This document shows positions 44,220 to 55,480 of a stretch of DNA of 64,000 nt, in pieces; the first letter of the stretch is position 1, and each line of letters begins with the position of its first letter. A program made the translations under genes and the position numbers. The notes beneath the pieces are model-generated. The model saw only the letters and a list, made by a program, of their open reading frames with translations. It was not told where the DNA came from and did no database searches. This DNA is from Candidatus Bathyarchaeota archaeon (GTDB lineage: Archaea > Thermoproteota > Bathyarchaeia > Bathyarchaeales > UBA233), in contig JANXEP010000039.1 in NCBI GenBank assembly GCA_025057795.1, positions 1 to 64,000 on the forward strand, given 5' to 3'.

Positions 44220-45107
44220 TTATATATCTGTTCTCAGCTTTAAAAGCGAAGCAATGTTAGCTTTGGGGGCGATCTTCGGAACGATCTTCCCAGAAGACGA
44301 GGTCATAAGGGTTGTAACGCCTGGACCGTGACCCGAAGTTACACAGTTCGTGTGCACAACTATGCCTACTGAAACCGCGCCCTTACGGTAAATCCTCCCA
44401 TAAGAGTGATCCGCATCCAATATGGCCACCAAATCGCCGAGCCTTAAATCGTCGAGACCGTACTCTCGGCGCACATTCTCGTCGAAAAGCTGTATATCAT
44501 AATCCCCAGAATATGTTTGGTTGGCGCCTAAACCCGAACCCATAATCGCCGCCGGGATCACATGTGTAACCGGAACCTCCAACTTGTCGCCATTGGGCTT
44601 TGGGTCTAAAGCCTCTAGGAAACGGGGATCCATATTCATAACTTTAACGTCTGGAAAGTCTAGAAGTTTTAGGCCTAAGCCAAAAGCCTTTACAAGCACC
44701 TTATCGCCGAGCATAAGCTTTTCAAGGGTTTCAGGCGGAAAGTCCGCCAGAACATGGTCTATTCCGCCATGCTTTCCAGTTACAACGCCCCGCGCGCCTT
44801 TTGCGTCGCCCGAAACCACAACAGCCTCGTTTCCAACACATGAAAGCACGTTTAAAGCAGTGTTTGCGCCCTGCCCAAAACGCGGGTCATTCTCCTTATT
44901 TCTTATGCTGACGCCAGGCTCAACATGGTCAGCCTCCCAGCCGCATGCTGGATCGCCAACCCTCACGTTGTAGGTTATCCCGCCCACGCCGGGCAAAACC
45001 ATTGGAACTCCGTCGGCAGAAATAGTGTACACGCTTCCGTAAACCGGGCTTGCCACCTCTCCTATAACCGAAATTTTCACAAGTCTATCAATATTTGTCC
45101 TCAACAT
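44220..45107 (-). CDS. DUF4438 family protein
   Basis: 295 residues matching the DUF4438 family, function unknown. Recognisable parts are MVLPGVGGITYNVRVGD, GNEAVVVSGDAKGARG, VIPAAIMGSGLGANQTYSGDYD and SYGRIYRKGAVSVGIVVH. Soluble, rich in Gly, probably beta-structured. It precedes eS26 by 45 bases on the same strand. Confidence 0.8.
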   Translation of the reverse strand: MLRTNIDRLVKISVIGEVASPVYGSVYTISADGVPMVLPGVGGITYNVRVGDPACGWEADHVEPGVSIRNKENDPRFGQGANTALNVLSCVGNEAVVVSGDAKGARGVVTGKHGGIDHVLADFPPETLEKLMLGDKVLVKAFGLGLKLLDFPDVKVMNMDPRFLEALDPKPNGDKLEVPVTHVIPAAIMGSGLGANQTYSGDYDIQLFDENVRREYGLDDLRLGDLVAILDADHSYGRIYRKGAVSVGIVVHTNCVTSGHGPGVTTLMTSSSGKIVPKIAPKANIASLLKLRTDI

Positions 45108-45224
45108 AGGCGTCCCAGCTGAACAAGAATCAACGGTTACAGTCTAATAAACTTCCCCGTTCAGAAAGATGCAGCATGTTCGAAGCATGACAAGTTTTAA
45201 ATGTCAGTTTTCCTTTGAGTTTGA

Positions 45225-45845
45225 GTGAAAAATGAAAACGCGGTTCAGTGGCTGAAGGCAATGGCGGAAATTGGATTAAGGTCCAGAATGCTGGTCAGGG
45301 ATGTAATGAGCAGCCCGGTTATAACCGTGGAAGAAGAAGCCACAGCGAACCACGTTGCAGAACTCATGGATAAACATGAGTTAGGCTGCATAATAGTCAC
45401 GGGAAAAGATGGAAAACCCATAGGAATCATAACTGAAAGGGACCTTGTCACAAGGGTGCTTGCAAAAAATCTTAAACCAGACTCCTTAAAGGCTAAGGAC
45501 GTCATGACAACTCCACTAATAACTATAGAGCCGGACGAGACAATAAACGAAGCTGCCAGAAGAATGAGCAGGTTGAATATTCGTAGACTAGGCGTCATGT
45601 ATAAAGGACAACTTGTAGGGCTGCTCTCAAGCAAGGACATTTTAAGCGTGATGCCTGAACTCATAGAGATTATTCAAGAAAAAACCCTTATAGAGAGGGA
45701 GCGTCCCTCACAGGCAACAGTTAGAGGCCGCGGTGTTTCCATGGCAGGATACTGCGACCGCTGCGGCGCGTGGTCAGACAACCTTAAAGAGGCAAACGGA
45801 GAATTCGTCTGCGAAGACTGCAGAGTTGAGCTAGAAAGCAGATAA
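45225..45845 (+). CDS. CBS-domain pair protein with C-terminal zinc ribbon
   Basis: 206 residues. Two CBS repeats: about 20-75 (VRDVMSSPVITVEEEATANHVAELM) and about 85-140 (AKDVMTTPLITIEPDETI), each ending GIITERDL- or GLLSSKDI-like. A C-terminal zinc ribbon has YCDRCGAWS and CEDC. CBS pairs bind adenine nucleotides or SAM and act as sensors. The partner regulated by this one is unknown. GTG at 45225 or ATG at 45231-45233 region as start. Confidence 0.88.
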   Translation: MKNENAVQWLKAMAEIGLRSRMLVRDVMSSPVITVEEEATANHVAELMDKHELGCIIVTGKDGKPIGIITERDLVTRVLAKNLKPDSLKAKDVMTTPLITIEPDETINEAARRMSRLNIRRLGVMYKGQLVGLLSSKDILSVMPELIEIIQEKTLIERERPSQATVRGRGVSMAGYCDRCGAWSDNLKEANGEFVCEDCRVELESR

Positions 45846-45987
45846 AAAAGAGATTTCAAGCGAAAAAAGGGCTAAAACAAGAAAAACACTTAACGTTTTT
45901 GTCCAGTCAATAAACGAAAAGATTACGGCTTAATAAATTAAAGAGACGTTTAAAATCAATAAATAACGAGCCTAAATCAGTGGTTCA

Positions 45988-47058
45988 ATGTCCAAAACCT
46001 CACTATGTCTTAAAGTAGCAAGAAAAGATGGAGAAAAAGCCATAGTACTAACCAGCAAATTGAAACTTATTGATAAGGGGTTAAAAATTCAAAGAGACGG
46101 AGTTTACATCCATGTGCCTCTAACCAGATTGCCTTCCCCTGAAGAGCTTGAAAAACTTAAAGAAAACATTCCAAGCTTCGAGGTTTCAGAGGCAAAATTC
46201 CTCGAAAGTAAAAAGCCCGCTAAAACTTTTCTGGAACTGTTGGAGACCAAGCTTCCACCCCACTTATTAGCAAGTATACCCCGCGCAATAGACTTCGTTG
46301 GAGACATAGCCATAATTGAAGTCCCGCCGGAACTTGAAACCTACAAAATGGAAATTGGCAACGCAATACTACAAACACACAAAAATGTGCGTACAGTTTT
46401 GGCCAAGGCTGGAGCAGTCACCGGAACATATCGTCTAAGAAAATTTGAAGTCATCGCCGGAGAAAATAAAACCGAAACAATCCACAAGGAGCACGGTTGC
46501 AAATACTACTTGGACATTGCAAAAGCCTATTTTTCGCCGCGCCTATCATACGAGCATCACCGTGTGGCTTCGCAGGTTAAGGAAGGTGAAACGGTAATAG
46601 ACATGTTCGCGGGGGTTGGCCCCTTCTCGGTGCTTATTGCCAAGACCCATGAAAAAGTCAAAGTTTACGCCATAGACATAAACCCCGAAGCAGTAGCCTT
46701 CTTAAAAAAGAATATCAAAGCAAACAGAGTTGAGGGAAAAGTCAACCCAATAATGGGAGACGCGAAGCAAATAATTGAACAAGCCTTAAAGGGCATTGCA
46801 GACAGGGTTATCATGAACCTGCCGGAAAAAGCCATAGAGTTCGTAGAGGCTGCATGTAAAGCCTTGAAAACTGAAGGCGGCACAATTCATTTCTACAGTT
46901 TTGTTAAAGCCTCCGATTCGCTTGAAAGTTTAAGAGAATGTCTTGAAAAAGAGGTGGAAAAATTTGGCAAAAAAGTGGAGAAAATCCTTTTTTCACGGTT
47001 TGTTCGCGAAACCGCGCCGTACGAATGGCAAGCCGTTTTAGATGTAAAAATCCGCTAG
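45988..47058 (+). CDS. trm5: tRNA (guanine(37)-N1)-methyltransferase Trm5
   Basis: 356 residues, Trm5/Trm5b family. SAM-binding domain with VIDMFAGVGPFSVLIAK near 204-220, VYAIDINPEAVAFLKKNI, and the NLPE motif RVIMNLPEKA. It makes m1G37, and in some archaea related enzymes act in wyosine synthesis. The N-terminal domain spans about 1-150. It converges with and overlaps the DUF371 gene by four bases. Confidence 0.93.
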   Translation: MSKTSLCLKVARKDGEKAIVLTSKLKLIDKGLKIQRDGVYIHVPLTRLPSPEELEKLKENIPSFEVSEAKFLESKKPAKTFLELLETKLPPHLLASIPRAIDFVGDIAIIEVPPELETYKMEIGNAILQTHKNVRTVLAKAGAVTGTYRLRKFEVIAGENKTETIHKEHGCKYYLDIAKAYFSPRLSYEHHRVASQVKEGETVIDMFAGVGPFSVLIAKTHEKVKVYAIDINPEAVAFLKKNIKANRVEGKVNPIMGDAKQIIEQALKGIADRVIMNLPEKAIEFVEAACKALKTEGGTIHFYSFVKASDSLESLRECLEKEVEKFGKKVEKILFSRFVRETAPYEWQAVLDVKIR

Positions 47059-47522
47059 GCACTGACGGTTAGGGTTATCCGCACTTCTGTGTTTGGATTT
47101 TTTAGTTTTTTTACAAGCTCCCTTGAAAGGTTGCATGCCGCCTTATCCGCATAAACAGCCAACGTACGATTGCATATGTAACTGCTTTTTCTAACAACCA
47201 TGTCTGTGGGATGAGCTAGAACAAGAAGCGGACTTCCATAAGCCACTACAACATCGCTTAAACCTCCAGCTTCAATGAGAACGACGAGTTTGGAGCCTGC
47301 TCTGCGAAGGCTTTCACGGAATCTTTCACTTAACTCATTTAAACCCTTCTCCGCTGAAACAGCGATGATACAGTCTCCCCTTTTAGACAGCCACTTTTCT
47401 TTGGTGATTGCAAACGTTGACTTGTGGGAGGCTTGAACGTTTTCATGACCATATGCTATGACAACCTCAGTTGCCTCCATCAAAACACCATCGTAAGTTT
47501 TAGGCGATTTTACAATACTCAA
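47055..47522 (-). CDS. DUF371 family protein
   Basis: 155 residues, matching the archaeal DUF371 family: AYGHENVQASHKSTFAITKE, then GDCIIAVSAEKGLNELS and LVLAHPTDMVVRKSSY. Function unknown; widely conserved in archaea. Five bases downstream of the HTH/S-layer-like gene, so probably co-transcribed with it. Confidence 0.88.
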   Translation of the reverse strand: MSIVKSPKTYDGVLMEATEVVIAYGHENVQASHKSTFAITKEKWLSKRGDCIIAVSAEKGLNELSERFRESLRRAGSKLVVLIEAGGLSDVVVAYGSPLLVLAHPTDMVVRKSSYICNRTLAVYADKAACNLSRELVKKLKNPNTEVRITLTVSA

Positions 47523-47526
47523 CGGC

Positions 47527-48492
47527 TTATTCGAGAACTTCTATGGAATCCACCTTCCCATCACCATCTAAATCGAAACCCTGTATCACGGTAGCAAACG
47601 TTTCTTCGCCATTGTAAGACTTTAGGGTCTTTTCCCAAAAGTTTGTTACAGCAAGAACACACGCCTTTGTGCCCACTGCCTTATTCCCAGCCAGAACGAT
47701 TACACGTTTACTCTTATCCCACGGATTAACTATCTTCGCTACAAGCCCCACACTATCAGCAGTATAAACTTGCGAAGTTTTCTGAGACGCCAACCCGCCG
47801 AACAAGAACCCATGCTCAGAAGGCCTCATATTAAAACTTATGGGAAGATGATCGTTCAGCTCTTGCGTCAAAAGGTTGGTTCCCGGCCCGCCTACAAGTA
47901 TAAGGTTGTTTTTTTCATCTTTTTCAGCCTTCACGTCCACATCAAGCTTTATGGCGAAGTCAACTGGCATCTTGGTGAACTGCCCAAGAAAGAAAGTCAG
48001 ATGAGAGGCGTAATGCCCATCTCGCGCGCTGGTTTTGAAGGGGCCGTGCGGCGTGGGACTGCCCACAACAATCTTTCCGTTAAAGCTTCCATCACCCAAT
48101 ATAAATTCGCTGAAGAATTTTTGCACCTTCCCATAATCTTTGATTGCGACAAGCCTTTTAACAGGCACATATTCCTCTGTAAGTTCTATTCCAAAGGCTG
48201 TGGATGTCGCCTTGTAATACTTGGCCACAGCCCCTTTCTTTTCTTCCCGTCTCACAACTGTTATTGCTCCGGCCTTCAAAAGTTTACGGATATGATAATA
48301 GACCTTCTGCTCGTGCACTCCTAAAGTTTTTGCTATTTCCAAAGGATACATTTCCCTTTTTGAGAGCGCAGCCAAAATCTCCCAGCTAAGCTTATTCAAG
48401 ATTAACTTAAAGTGTTGGGGATTATCAAATATTTTAATCTCTTTAAATTTCTGGAATTCGCCATCTTCATAAAGTAACATTTTTTTACCCAT
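47527..48492 (-). CDS. ArsR-type HTH protein fused to an S-layer-like outer domain
   Basis: About 321 residues from ATG 48492. N-terminal winged helix at about 30-95 (LSWEILAALSKREMYPLEIAKTLG, HEQKVYYHIRKLLKAG). The C-terminal about 170 residues contain NLILVGGPGTNLLTQELNDHLP and end with a dockerin/EF-hand-like Ca loop DLDGDGKVDSIEVLE. The NLILVGGP region resembles domains of archaeal surface-layer proteins, normally outside the cell, yet no signal peptide or membrane segment is seen. A cytoplasmic regulator that reuses this fold is one explanation. Confidence 0.75.
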   Translation of the reverse strand: MGKKMLLYEDGEFQKFKEIKIFDNPQHFKLILNKLSWEILAALSKREMYPLEIAKTLGVHEQKVYYHIRKLLKAGAITVVRREEKKGAVAKYYKATSTAFGIELTEEYVPVKRLVAIKDYGKVQKFFSEFILGDGSFNGKIVVGSPTPHGPFKTSARDGHYASHLTFFLGQFTKMPVDFAIKLDVDVKAEKDEKNNLILVGGPGTNLLTQELNDHLPISFNMRPSEHGFLFGGLASQKTSQVYTADSVGLVAKIVNPWDKSKRVIVLAGNKAVGTKACVLAVTNFWEKTLKSYNGEETFATVIQGFDLDGDGKVDSIEVLE

Positions 48493-48683
48493 AATCTCTT
48501 CTCTAAGCAAGAGAGTATTCTATTATTAAAATTTTGTTAAAGGTTTTAAAAGAATTATAAAAGTCTTCCATGGACAACGCTGCAAAAATTTTTAGAGTTG
48601 AAAATTTTTCATTAAAAATGTTTATTAAACAAAAATTAGACTTATGAGTTCATAGAAAAGCGCAAATATTATGAGGCTTATGA

Positions 48684-50513
48684 ATGTGCGGCATATTCGG
48701 CTGCATTTTGAAGGAGGGAAACGCTGCTCCAATAATCCATCAGGCTCTAAGGAGGCTTGAATATCGGGGCTATGACTCGGTAGGCGAAGCGACAATATAT
48801 AATGGCAAACTCTATGTGAAAAAGGACAGTGGAAAGATAGATGAAGTGCACAAGATTCACGACCTCGATTCCCTGCCTGGAAATATAGGTGTTGGCCACA
48901 CGAGATGGGCTACTCACGGAGCCCCGCTAAAGGTTAATGCTCACCCTCATCTTGACTGCAGCGAGCAAATCGCCGTAGTCCATAATGGGATAATAGAAAA
49001 CTTCGCCGAGTTAAAACTTGAGTTGGAAAATAAAGGCCATACTTTCAAGTCTAAAACGGACACGGAGGTTATAGCCCACCTTATTGAAGACTCGTTTAAA
49101 AGCAATCCCTCCATAAGCTTGACAGATGCCGTTCTTGAAAGCATAAAGAAGCTTGAAGGTTCTTACGCCATAGCAGTAATTTCGCCGAAGGAACCAGATA
49201 AAATAGTGTGCGCCAGAAACGAAAGCCCCTTAGTAATAGGATTAGGAGAAAATGCGCTCTACTGCGCCTCAGATATCCCAGCATTCCTTCCGCTAACCAA
49301 TAGGGCAATCATGATCGAGGACGGAGAGCTAGTAACCCTATCCCTGGGAGGAGTTAAGATCAAAAAGATTGCCGACTCAAGCCTTGTGATGAGGGAACCT
49401 AAACTTATTGATTGGACCCCTGAGATGGCCGTTAGACAAGGTTATCCCCATTTCATGTTAAAAGAGATTCATGAACAGCCAAAATGCCTTAGAAACACGT
49501 TAAGATTGCAGGAGCATTACTTAGACTTGATGGCAACCTTCCTAGACCGCGCCCGTGAAGTGTTTTTGGTGGCTTGCGGAACTTCTTATCACGCGTGTTT
49601 GGCTGCATCCTACATGTTTTCTAAGCTTGCTTTCCTCGCGACATACCCCGTTATAGCCTCAGAATTCATCGAGCAGCATGGTAAATCTGTAAACATTGAC
49701 AGCACAATTTTAGCGGTAAGTCAATCCGGCGAAACTGCCGACACTTTGGCAGCAGTAAACGTTGCCCGCCAGAGAGCAGCAACCGTGCTAGGATTAACCA
49801 ACGTAATCGGCTCCACCCTAACAAGAGTCTCAAGAGTCTATATCAGCCAGCAGTCCGGCCCAGAAATAGGCGTTGCCGCAACAAAAACTTTCACCTCTCA
49901 GCTTTCAGTTCTCGCCCAGCTTGCCCTTAGGCTGGCGAAAAAGAGGGGGAAAATTTCACAAGACGAAATGGACTTTTTAGAGGCAAAACTTAAGGAGCTG
50001 CCGGACATTGTCGAAACAATAATAAAGAGTCAAGAAGAAAAAGTAAAGGCTATCGCAAAAAAATATAAGGACGCAAAAGTGTTCTTCTTCCTCGGCCGAG
50101 GAATAAGCACCGCCACAGCCTACGAGGGTAGACTTAAACTCATGGAAATAGCCTATGTTCCGGCCATAGCCTTCCCAGCTGGCGAAAGTAAACACGGCCC
50201 AATCAGTCTTGTGGAGCAGGGATTCCCTGTGGTTTTCATATGTCCAAAGGACGAGACCCATAAGACAATAGTGGGGAACATTATGGAGATGAAAGCTAGA
50301 GGGGCCACAATAATAGCGGTCATAGAGGAGGGAGACGAGGAAATTAAGAGGCTTGCAGACGACTATGTGGAGTTGCCCAAGGGCATCCCCGATGTTTTGT
50401 CCCCAATACCGTTTGTGATTCCGCTACAGCTTTTAGCCTACTACATGACTGTCGAGAGAGGATATGATCCTGACAAGCCGAGAAACTTGGCAAAATCTGT
50501 AACGGTAAAGTAG
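48684..50513 (+). CDS. glmS: Glutamine-fructose-6-phosphate aminotransferase GlmS
   Basis: 609 residues. N-terminal nucleophile Cys2 (MCGIFGC), glutaminase motifs GHTRWATHG and HNGIIENF, then two SIS domains (VACGTSYHACLAASY near 300; ESKHGPISLVEQG near 490) and the C-terminal LAKSVTVK. It makes glucosamine-6-phosphate from fructose-6-phosphate and glutamine for UDP-GlcNAc and glycans. Full length. Confidence 0.96.
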   Translation: MCGIFGCILKEGNAAPIIHQALRRLEYRGYDSVGEATIYNGKLYVKKDSGKIDEVHKIHDLDSLPGNIGVGHTRWATHGAPLKVNAHPHLDCSEQIAVVHNGIIENFAELKLELENKGHTFKSKTDTEVIAHLIEDSFKSNPSISLTDAVLESIKKLEGSYAIAVISPKEPDKIVCARNESPLVIGLGENALYCASDIPAFLPLTNRAIMIEDGELVTLSLGGVKIKKIADSSLVMREPKLIDWTPEMAVRQGYPHFMLKEIHEQPKCLRNTLRLQEHYLDLMATFLDRAREVFLVACGTSYHACLAASYMFSKLAFLATYPVIASEFIEQHGKSVNIDSTILAVSQSGETADTLAAVNVARQRAATVLGLTNVIGSTLTRVSRVYISQQSGPEIGVAATKTFTSQLSVLAQLALRLAKKRGKISQDEMDFLEAKLKELPDIVETIIKSQEEKVKAIAKKYKDAKVFFFLGRGISTATAYEGRLKLMEIAYVPAIAFPAGESKHGPISLVEQGFPVVFICPKDETHKTIVGNIMEMKARGATIIAVIEEGDEEIKRLADDYVELPKGIPDVLSPIPFVIPLQLLAYYMTVERGYDPDKPRNLAKSVTVK

Positions 50514-50550
50514 CTCAATAAATCAACTTCAAGAACGTAAATAGTGTTAA

Positions 50551-51294
50551 ATGCTAGTTTACATTCTACTTATTCCGGTGAAATACTTGGAGAGAGACTG
50601 GGGAAAGCTTATTGAAAACTTGATAAAAGAAGGCATACTCCGCTCTCAAAAAGTGATTAGGGCTATGCGCACTGTGCCTCGAGCAAAGTTTCTGCCAGAG
50701 AGTATGCAATCTTACAGCGCCGTGGACACGCCTCTACCAATTGGTCATGGGCAGACGGTTTCGGCGCCACATAGCCTAGGCTATACAGTCTAGGTTAGGC
50801 GAAACATGGTTGCAATAATGAATGAAGCCCTCCAATTGGAAGTAGGCCACAAAGTGCTTGAGGTTGGAGCGGGATCTGGGTGGCATGCCGCCACAATAGC
50901 TGAAATAGTTGCGCCGACTGGAGCCCCCAGAAGCGAGTGGGGTCACGTTTATACTGTGGAAATAATCGAGGAACTGGCAGATTTTGCGAGAAGGAACATA
51001 ATGAAAACAGGGTATGGAGATCGGGTTACAATAATATGTTCCGACGGTTCCATGGGCTATAAGGAGAAAGCTCCATACGACCGAATTCTAGTGACGGCGG
51101 CAGCCCCAGAAATACCGAAACCCCTTCTGGAGCAGCTAAAGCCCGGCGGAATCATGGTCATACCAGTTGGAGGAATCCACTTATTTCAAAGCTTGATAAA
51201 GGTCACTAAAAGCGCAAACGGTAAAATTAAGGAGGAAAACCTCGGCGGAGTTGCTTTTGTTCCATTAACTGGACGTTATGGACACAAACTTTAG
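50551..51294 (+). CDS. pcm: Protein-L-isoaspartate O-methyltransferase, interrupted by a 33-nt BHB-like intron
   Basis: Two exons, 50551-50770 and 50804-51294, give 236 residues after splicing. PIMT methylates L-isoaspartyl residues for protein repair. Exon 1 ends [10 protein letters not shown] and exon 2 begins [12 protein letters not shown], together the family hallmark GQTxSAPHMVAIM. The SAM site [13 protein letters not shown] follows. Unspliced, a TAG in the insertion stops the protein at 80 residues, losing the whole methyltransferase fold. Removing 33 nt keeps the frame and leaves no extra residue relative to homologues. Otherwise intact, with no other lesions, which argues against simple pseudogene decay. 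Confidence 0.85.
50771..50803 (+). other. Candidate BHB intron in pcm (33 nt)
   Basis: Central helix CGCC (50765-50768) with GGCG (50798-50801), four perfect pairs. Bulges AC^A (50769-50771) and AA^A (50802-50804), each three bases with the cut after the second. Inner helix TAGCCTA (50772-50778) with TAGGTTA (50791-50797), seven pairs including one G-U, loop of 12. The outer exon-exon helix is almost absent (one pair), so this is a relaxed BHB. An alternative pairing GTTTCG/CGAAAC competes. The splice product is CCA-CAC-ATG. Confidence 0.78.
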
Positions 51295-51305
51295 GGCAAC
51301 GGACA

Positions 51306-52340
51306 TTACATAAACCACTTTTCCAGCGTGGTTTTTCCCTTGAGTTTAGCTGCTCCTTTTTGCATCTTCTCCAGCGCCTTTCTCACCCTTTCTTCAGAAA
51401 AGTCTCTCTCCCTGCAAATAAAGTCTATGACCGCGTTTACGTCGGGTTCTCTCCACTCTATTTCGTAATTGTCTGTTACCTTTGGATTTTGAAAAATTTC
51501 CCTAATTTTTTGCGGATCCACCGGGAATTCTGCATTCTTTATATGGGGCAAGGCATTTTCTAGGCTTCCATGTTCCCTTATTAGTTTTAATGCGGTTTTC
51601 GGCCCAAGCCCCTTGACTCCTTCAGGGTTATAGTCAGTCCCGATGAGTATACCTATGTCGATTAGCTGCTGGTGGGTTATTTCGCATTCTTTCAGAACCT
51701 GTTCCAGCTCAACGATTTCAGGGAAAACTTCAATATAGACGTTTTTTCCAGGCAGTTTCCTTCGCCCAGAAATTGTCACATTTCTAACAAGCCTTGGTGC
51801 GCCGAACAGAAGGCTATCATAGTCTTGGCTTGCACAGTAATCAGCGTCTCCACGTTTAACCAAGTGGGCTGCTTGGGCTTCTCCCTCGCTTGGAGCTTGA
51901 ACCCATGGAACCCCCATTAAATCCAGTAAGCGTTTGCTGTCTTCAGCCATGTAATCTTTAAGGCTTGATGTGGCTTGAGCATACATTCGCGCTTCTTCAA
52001 TTCTGCCTTCTTTCAGAGCCTGCTCATATTTTATCAGAGCTTCTTCCTTGGCTTTCACGCGCCGCTTAATTTCAACTTCCTTTAAAGCTGGCGGCGTTCC
52101 ATCAAAGACGTAGATTGGTTTAATTCCAAGCTCTATAAGGTTGCTTGTCCTATAAAGAAGCCCGCTTAAGTGGCTTGTGATTCTGCCGCTATTATCTTTT
52201 AAAGGCGTGCCGTCTGGCTGGCGGATTATAGCTAAAAATTGGTAAAGCGCATTGTAGGCATCTATAGCTATGACTTTTCCACTCAAATCCTCAAGTTTAA
52301 CCGTGGTTTTTGGAACTAAATCTCTGAGGTTTACTCCCAA
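51306..52340 (-). CDS. fen1: Flap endonuclease 1 (FEN1)
   Basis: 344 residues from TTG 52340 (GVNLRDLVPK, the conserved FEN1 start). N-domain DAYNALYQFLAIIRQ, I-domain SEGEAQAAHLVKRGDADYCASQDYDSLLF with the metal-binding acidic cluster (given here as SEGEAQAA, DADYCASQDYDS), helix-hairpin-helix GTDYNPEGVKGLGPKTAL. The C-terminal end GKTTLEKWF is a PCNA-interacting tail (PIP-like with LEKWF). Removes 5' flaps during Okazaki fragment maturation and repair. An upstream extension of 52 codons is open but not FEN1-like. Confidence 0.94.
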   Translation of the reverse strand: MGVNLRDLVPKTTVKLEDLSGKVIAIDAYNALYQFLAIIRQPDGTPLKDNSGRITSHLSGLLYRTSNLIELGIKPIYVFDGTPPALKEVEIKRRVKAKEEALIKYEQALKEGRIEEARMYAQATSSLKDYMAEDSKRLLDLMGVPWVQAPSEGEAQAAHLVKRGDADYCASQDYDSLLFGAPRLVRNVTISGRRKLPGKNVYIEVFPEIVELEQVLKECEITHQQLIDIGILIGTDYNPEGVKGLGPKTALKLIREHGSLENALPHIKNAEFPVDPQKIREIFQNPKVTDNYEIEWREPDVNAVIDFICRERDFSEERVRKALEKMQKGAAKLKGKTTLEKWFM

Positions 52341-52471
52341 AATAATCCCGTCAGTTGTGTATACGCAAAAGTTTGATAATAAATTTGCGAGCATTATTAA
52401 TAAACTGTTGTCACTCTGCAACGCACAAAATATAAGGAAGCTTTTACAAATAAAAGATTCACCGCTGAGGA

Positions 52472-52669
52472 ATGGCGATGATGACTGAAAAAACATCAGC
52501 CCTTACTCTTGCAACATGCACAAGTTGCGGCAAACCAATACCGCCAGGAACGGAATCCACAAAGTTCCTATGTCCAAACTGTGGAGAAATTATGATCAGA
52601 CGGTGTATGAAGTGTAGAAGGTTTGGGCGCTCATACAAGTGCCCGAAGTGTGGTTTTGTTGGACCATGA
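52472..52669 (+). CDS. Small archaeal zinc-ribbon protein
   Basis: About 62-65 residues with four CxxC pairs: [25 protein letters not shown] and CPKCGFVGP. This matches the short archaeal zinc-finger proteins that are regularly encoded just before aEF1-beta. Nearby ATGs at 52472, 52478 and 52481 are all possible starts. Likely binds two zinc ions; role unknown, with a translational link suggested by the neighbour. Confidence 0.88.
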   Translation: MAMMTEKTSALTLATCTSCGKPIPPGTESTKFLCPNCGEIMIRRCMKCRRFGRSYKCPKCGFVGP

Positions 52670-52690
52670 TTTGTATGGAGCGAATCATAT

Positions 52691-52966
52691 ATGGGGAGCA
52701 TAATAATCTCATACAAAATATTCCCAACAGATATAACCGTAAACTTTGATGATTTAAAGAGGAAAATTGAGGCATCTTTACCGGAATCTGCCACAGTGTA
52801 TGGGTATAGTGAAGAACCCATAGCTTTCGGGTTAAAAGCCTTAATATGTGCAATAAAAATTCCTGAAGACAAAACAGGCGTGCTTGAAGAGTTAGAGAAA
52901 AGATTTGAGCAGATAGGCGAAATCAGCCAAGTGCAGTCATTAACGGTTAGAAGAGTAAGCATATAA
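52691..52966 (+). CDS. ef1b: Translation elongation factor aEF1-beta
   Basis: 91 residues, the archaeal nucleotide-exchange factor for EF1-alpha. Typical features are IFPTDITVNFDDLKRKIEASLP, YGYSEEPIAFGLKALICAI and the end SLTVRRVSI. Same length and ends as homologues. 21 bases after the zinc-ribbon gene, so in one operon with it. Confidence 0.94.
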   Translation: MGSIIISYKIFPTDITVNFDDLKRKIEASLPESATVYGYSEEPIAFGLKALICAIKIPEDKTGVLEELEKRFEQIGEISQVQSLTVRRVSI

Positions 52967-52977
52967 AGGGTTAAACC

Positions 52978-52987
52978 TTTATATATG
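52978..52987 (+). promoter_or_regulatory. TATA box of cdc48
   Basis: TTTATATATG preceded by the purine-rich AAACC, a BRE/TATA-like pair, 52 bases before the cdc48 ATG. It suggests that cdc48 has its own promoter. Confidence 0.6.
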
Positions 52988-53038
52988 ATTGAACTTGTTT
53001 CGAAACAGAGCAAAAATGCTCAATAAGAAGGGTTTTAA

Positions 53039-55210
<2,172 letters not shown>

Positions 55211-55220
55211 GAGAACTGAA

Positions 55221-55448
55221 ATGCCGATAAAGATATGGAAGACACATCCAGCACACTACGTTTTGTTAGAGATTCTAAGGAAGAAGGGTGCCATGACAGA
55301 CGCTGAGCTCTTTGAACACCTAAGTGAGGAATTTAAGGACTTAGGATTTAAAGATTTTAACGAAATGCTAATGCGATTGGAGGTTGCTGGAAAAATACGA
55401 ACAACCTCCCTAGCCCGCGGGAAAAAAAGGGTTGAACTTATAACATAA
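55221..55448 (+). CDS. Small winged-helix-like protein
   Basis: 75 residues with a compact winged-helix pattern: HYVLLEILRKKGAMTDAELFEHL, then FNEMLMRLEVAGKIRTTSLARGKKRVELI. Preceded by GGAGAACTGAA, a good ribosome-binding site. Ten bases after cdc48, likely co-transcribed. A DNA- or RNA-binding accessory role is inferred; I do not know a characterised homologue. Confidence 0.75.
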   Translation: MPIKIWKTHPAHYVLLEILRKKGAMTDAELFEHLSEEFKDLGFKDFNEMLMRLEVAGKIRTTSLARGKKRVELIT

Positions 55449-55480
55449 CCAGCTCCAAAAAGCCTTTTAACGTGCAAACT

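Noticed and set aside
51306..52496. 396-codon version of FEN1
   Set aside because: The first 52 codons are not FEN1-like; TTG 52340 gives the conserved N-terminus.
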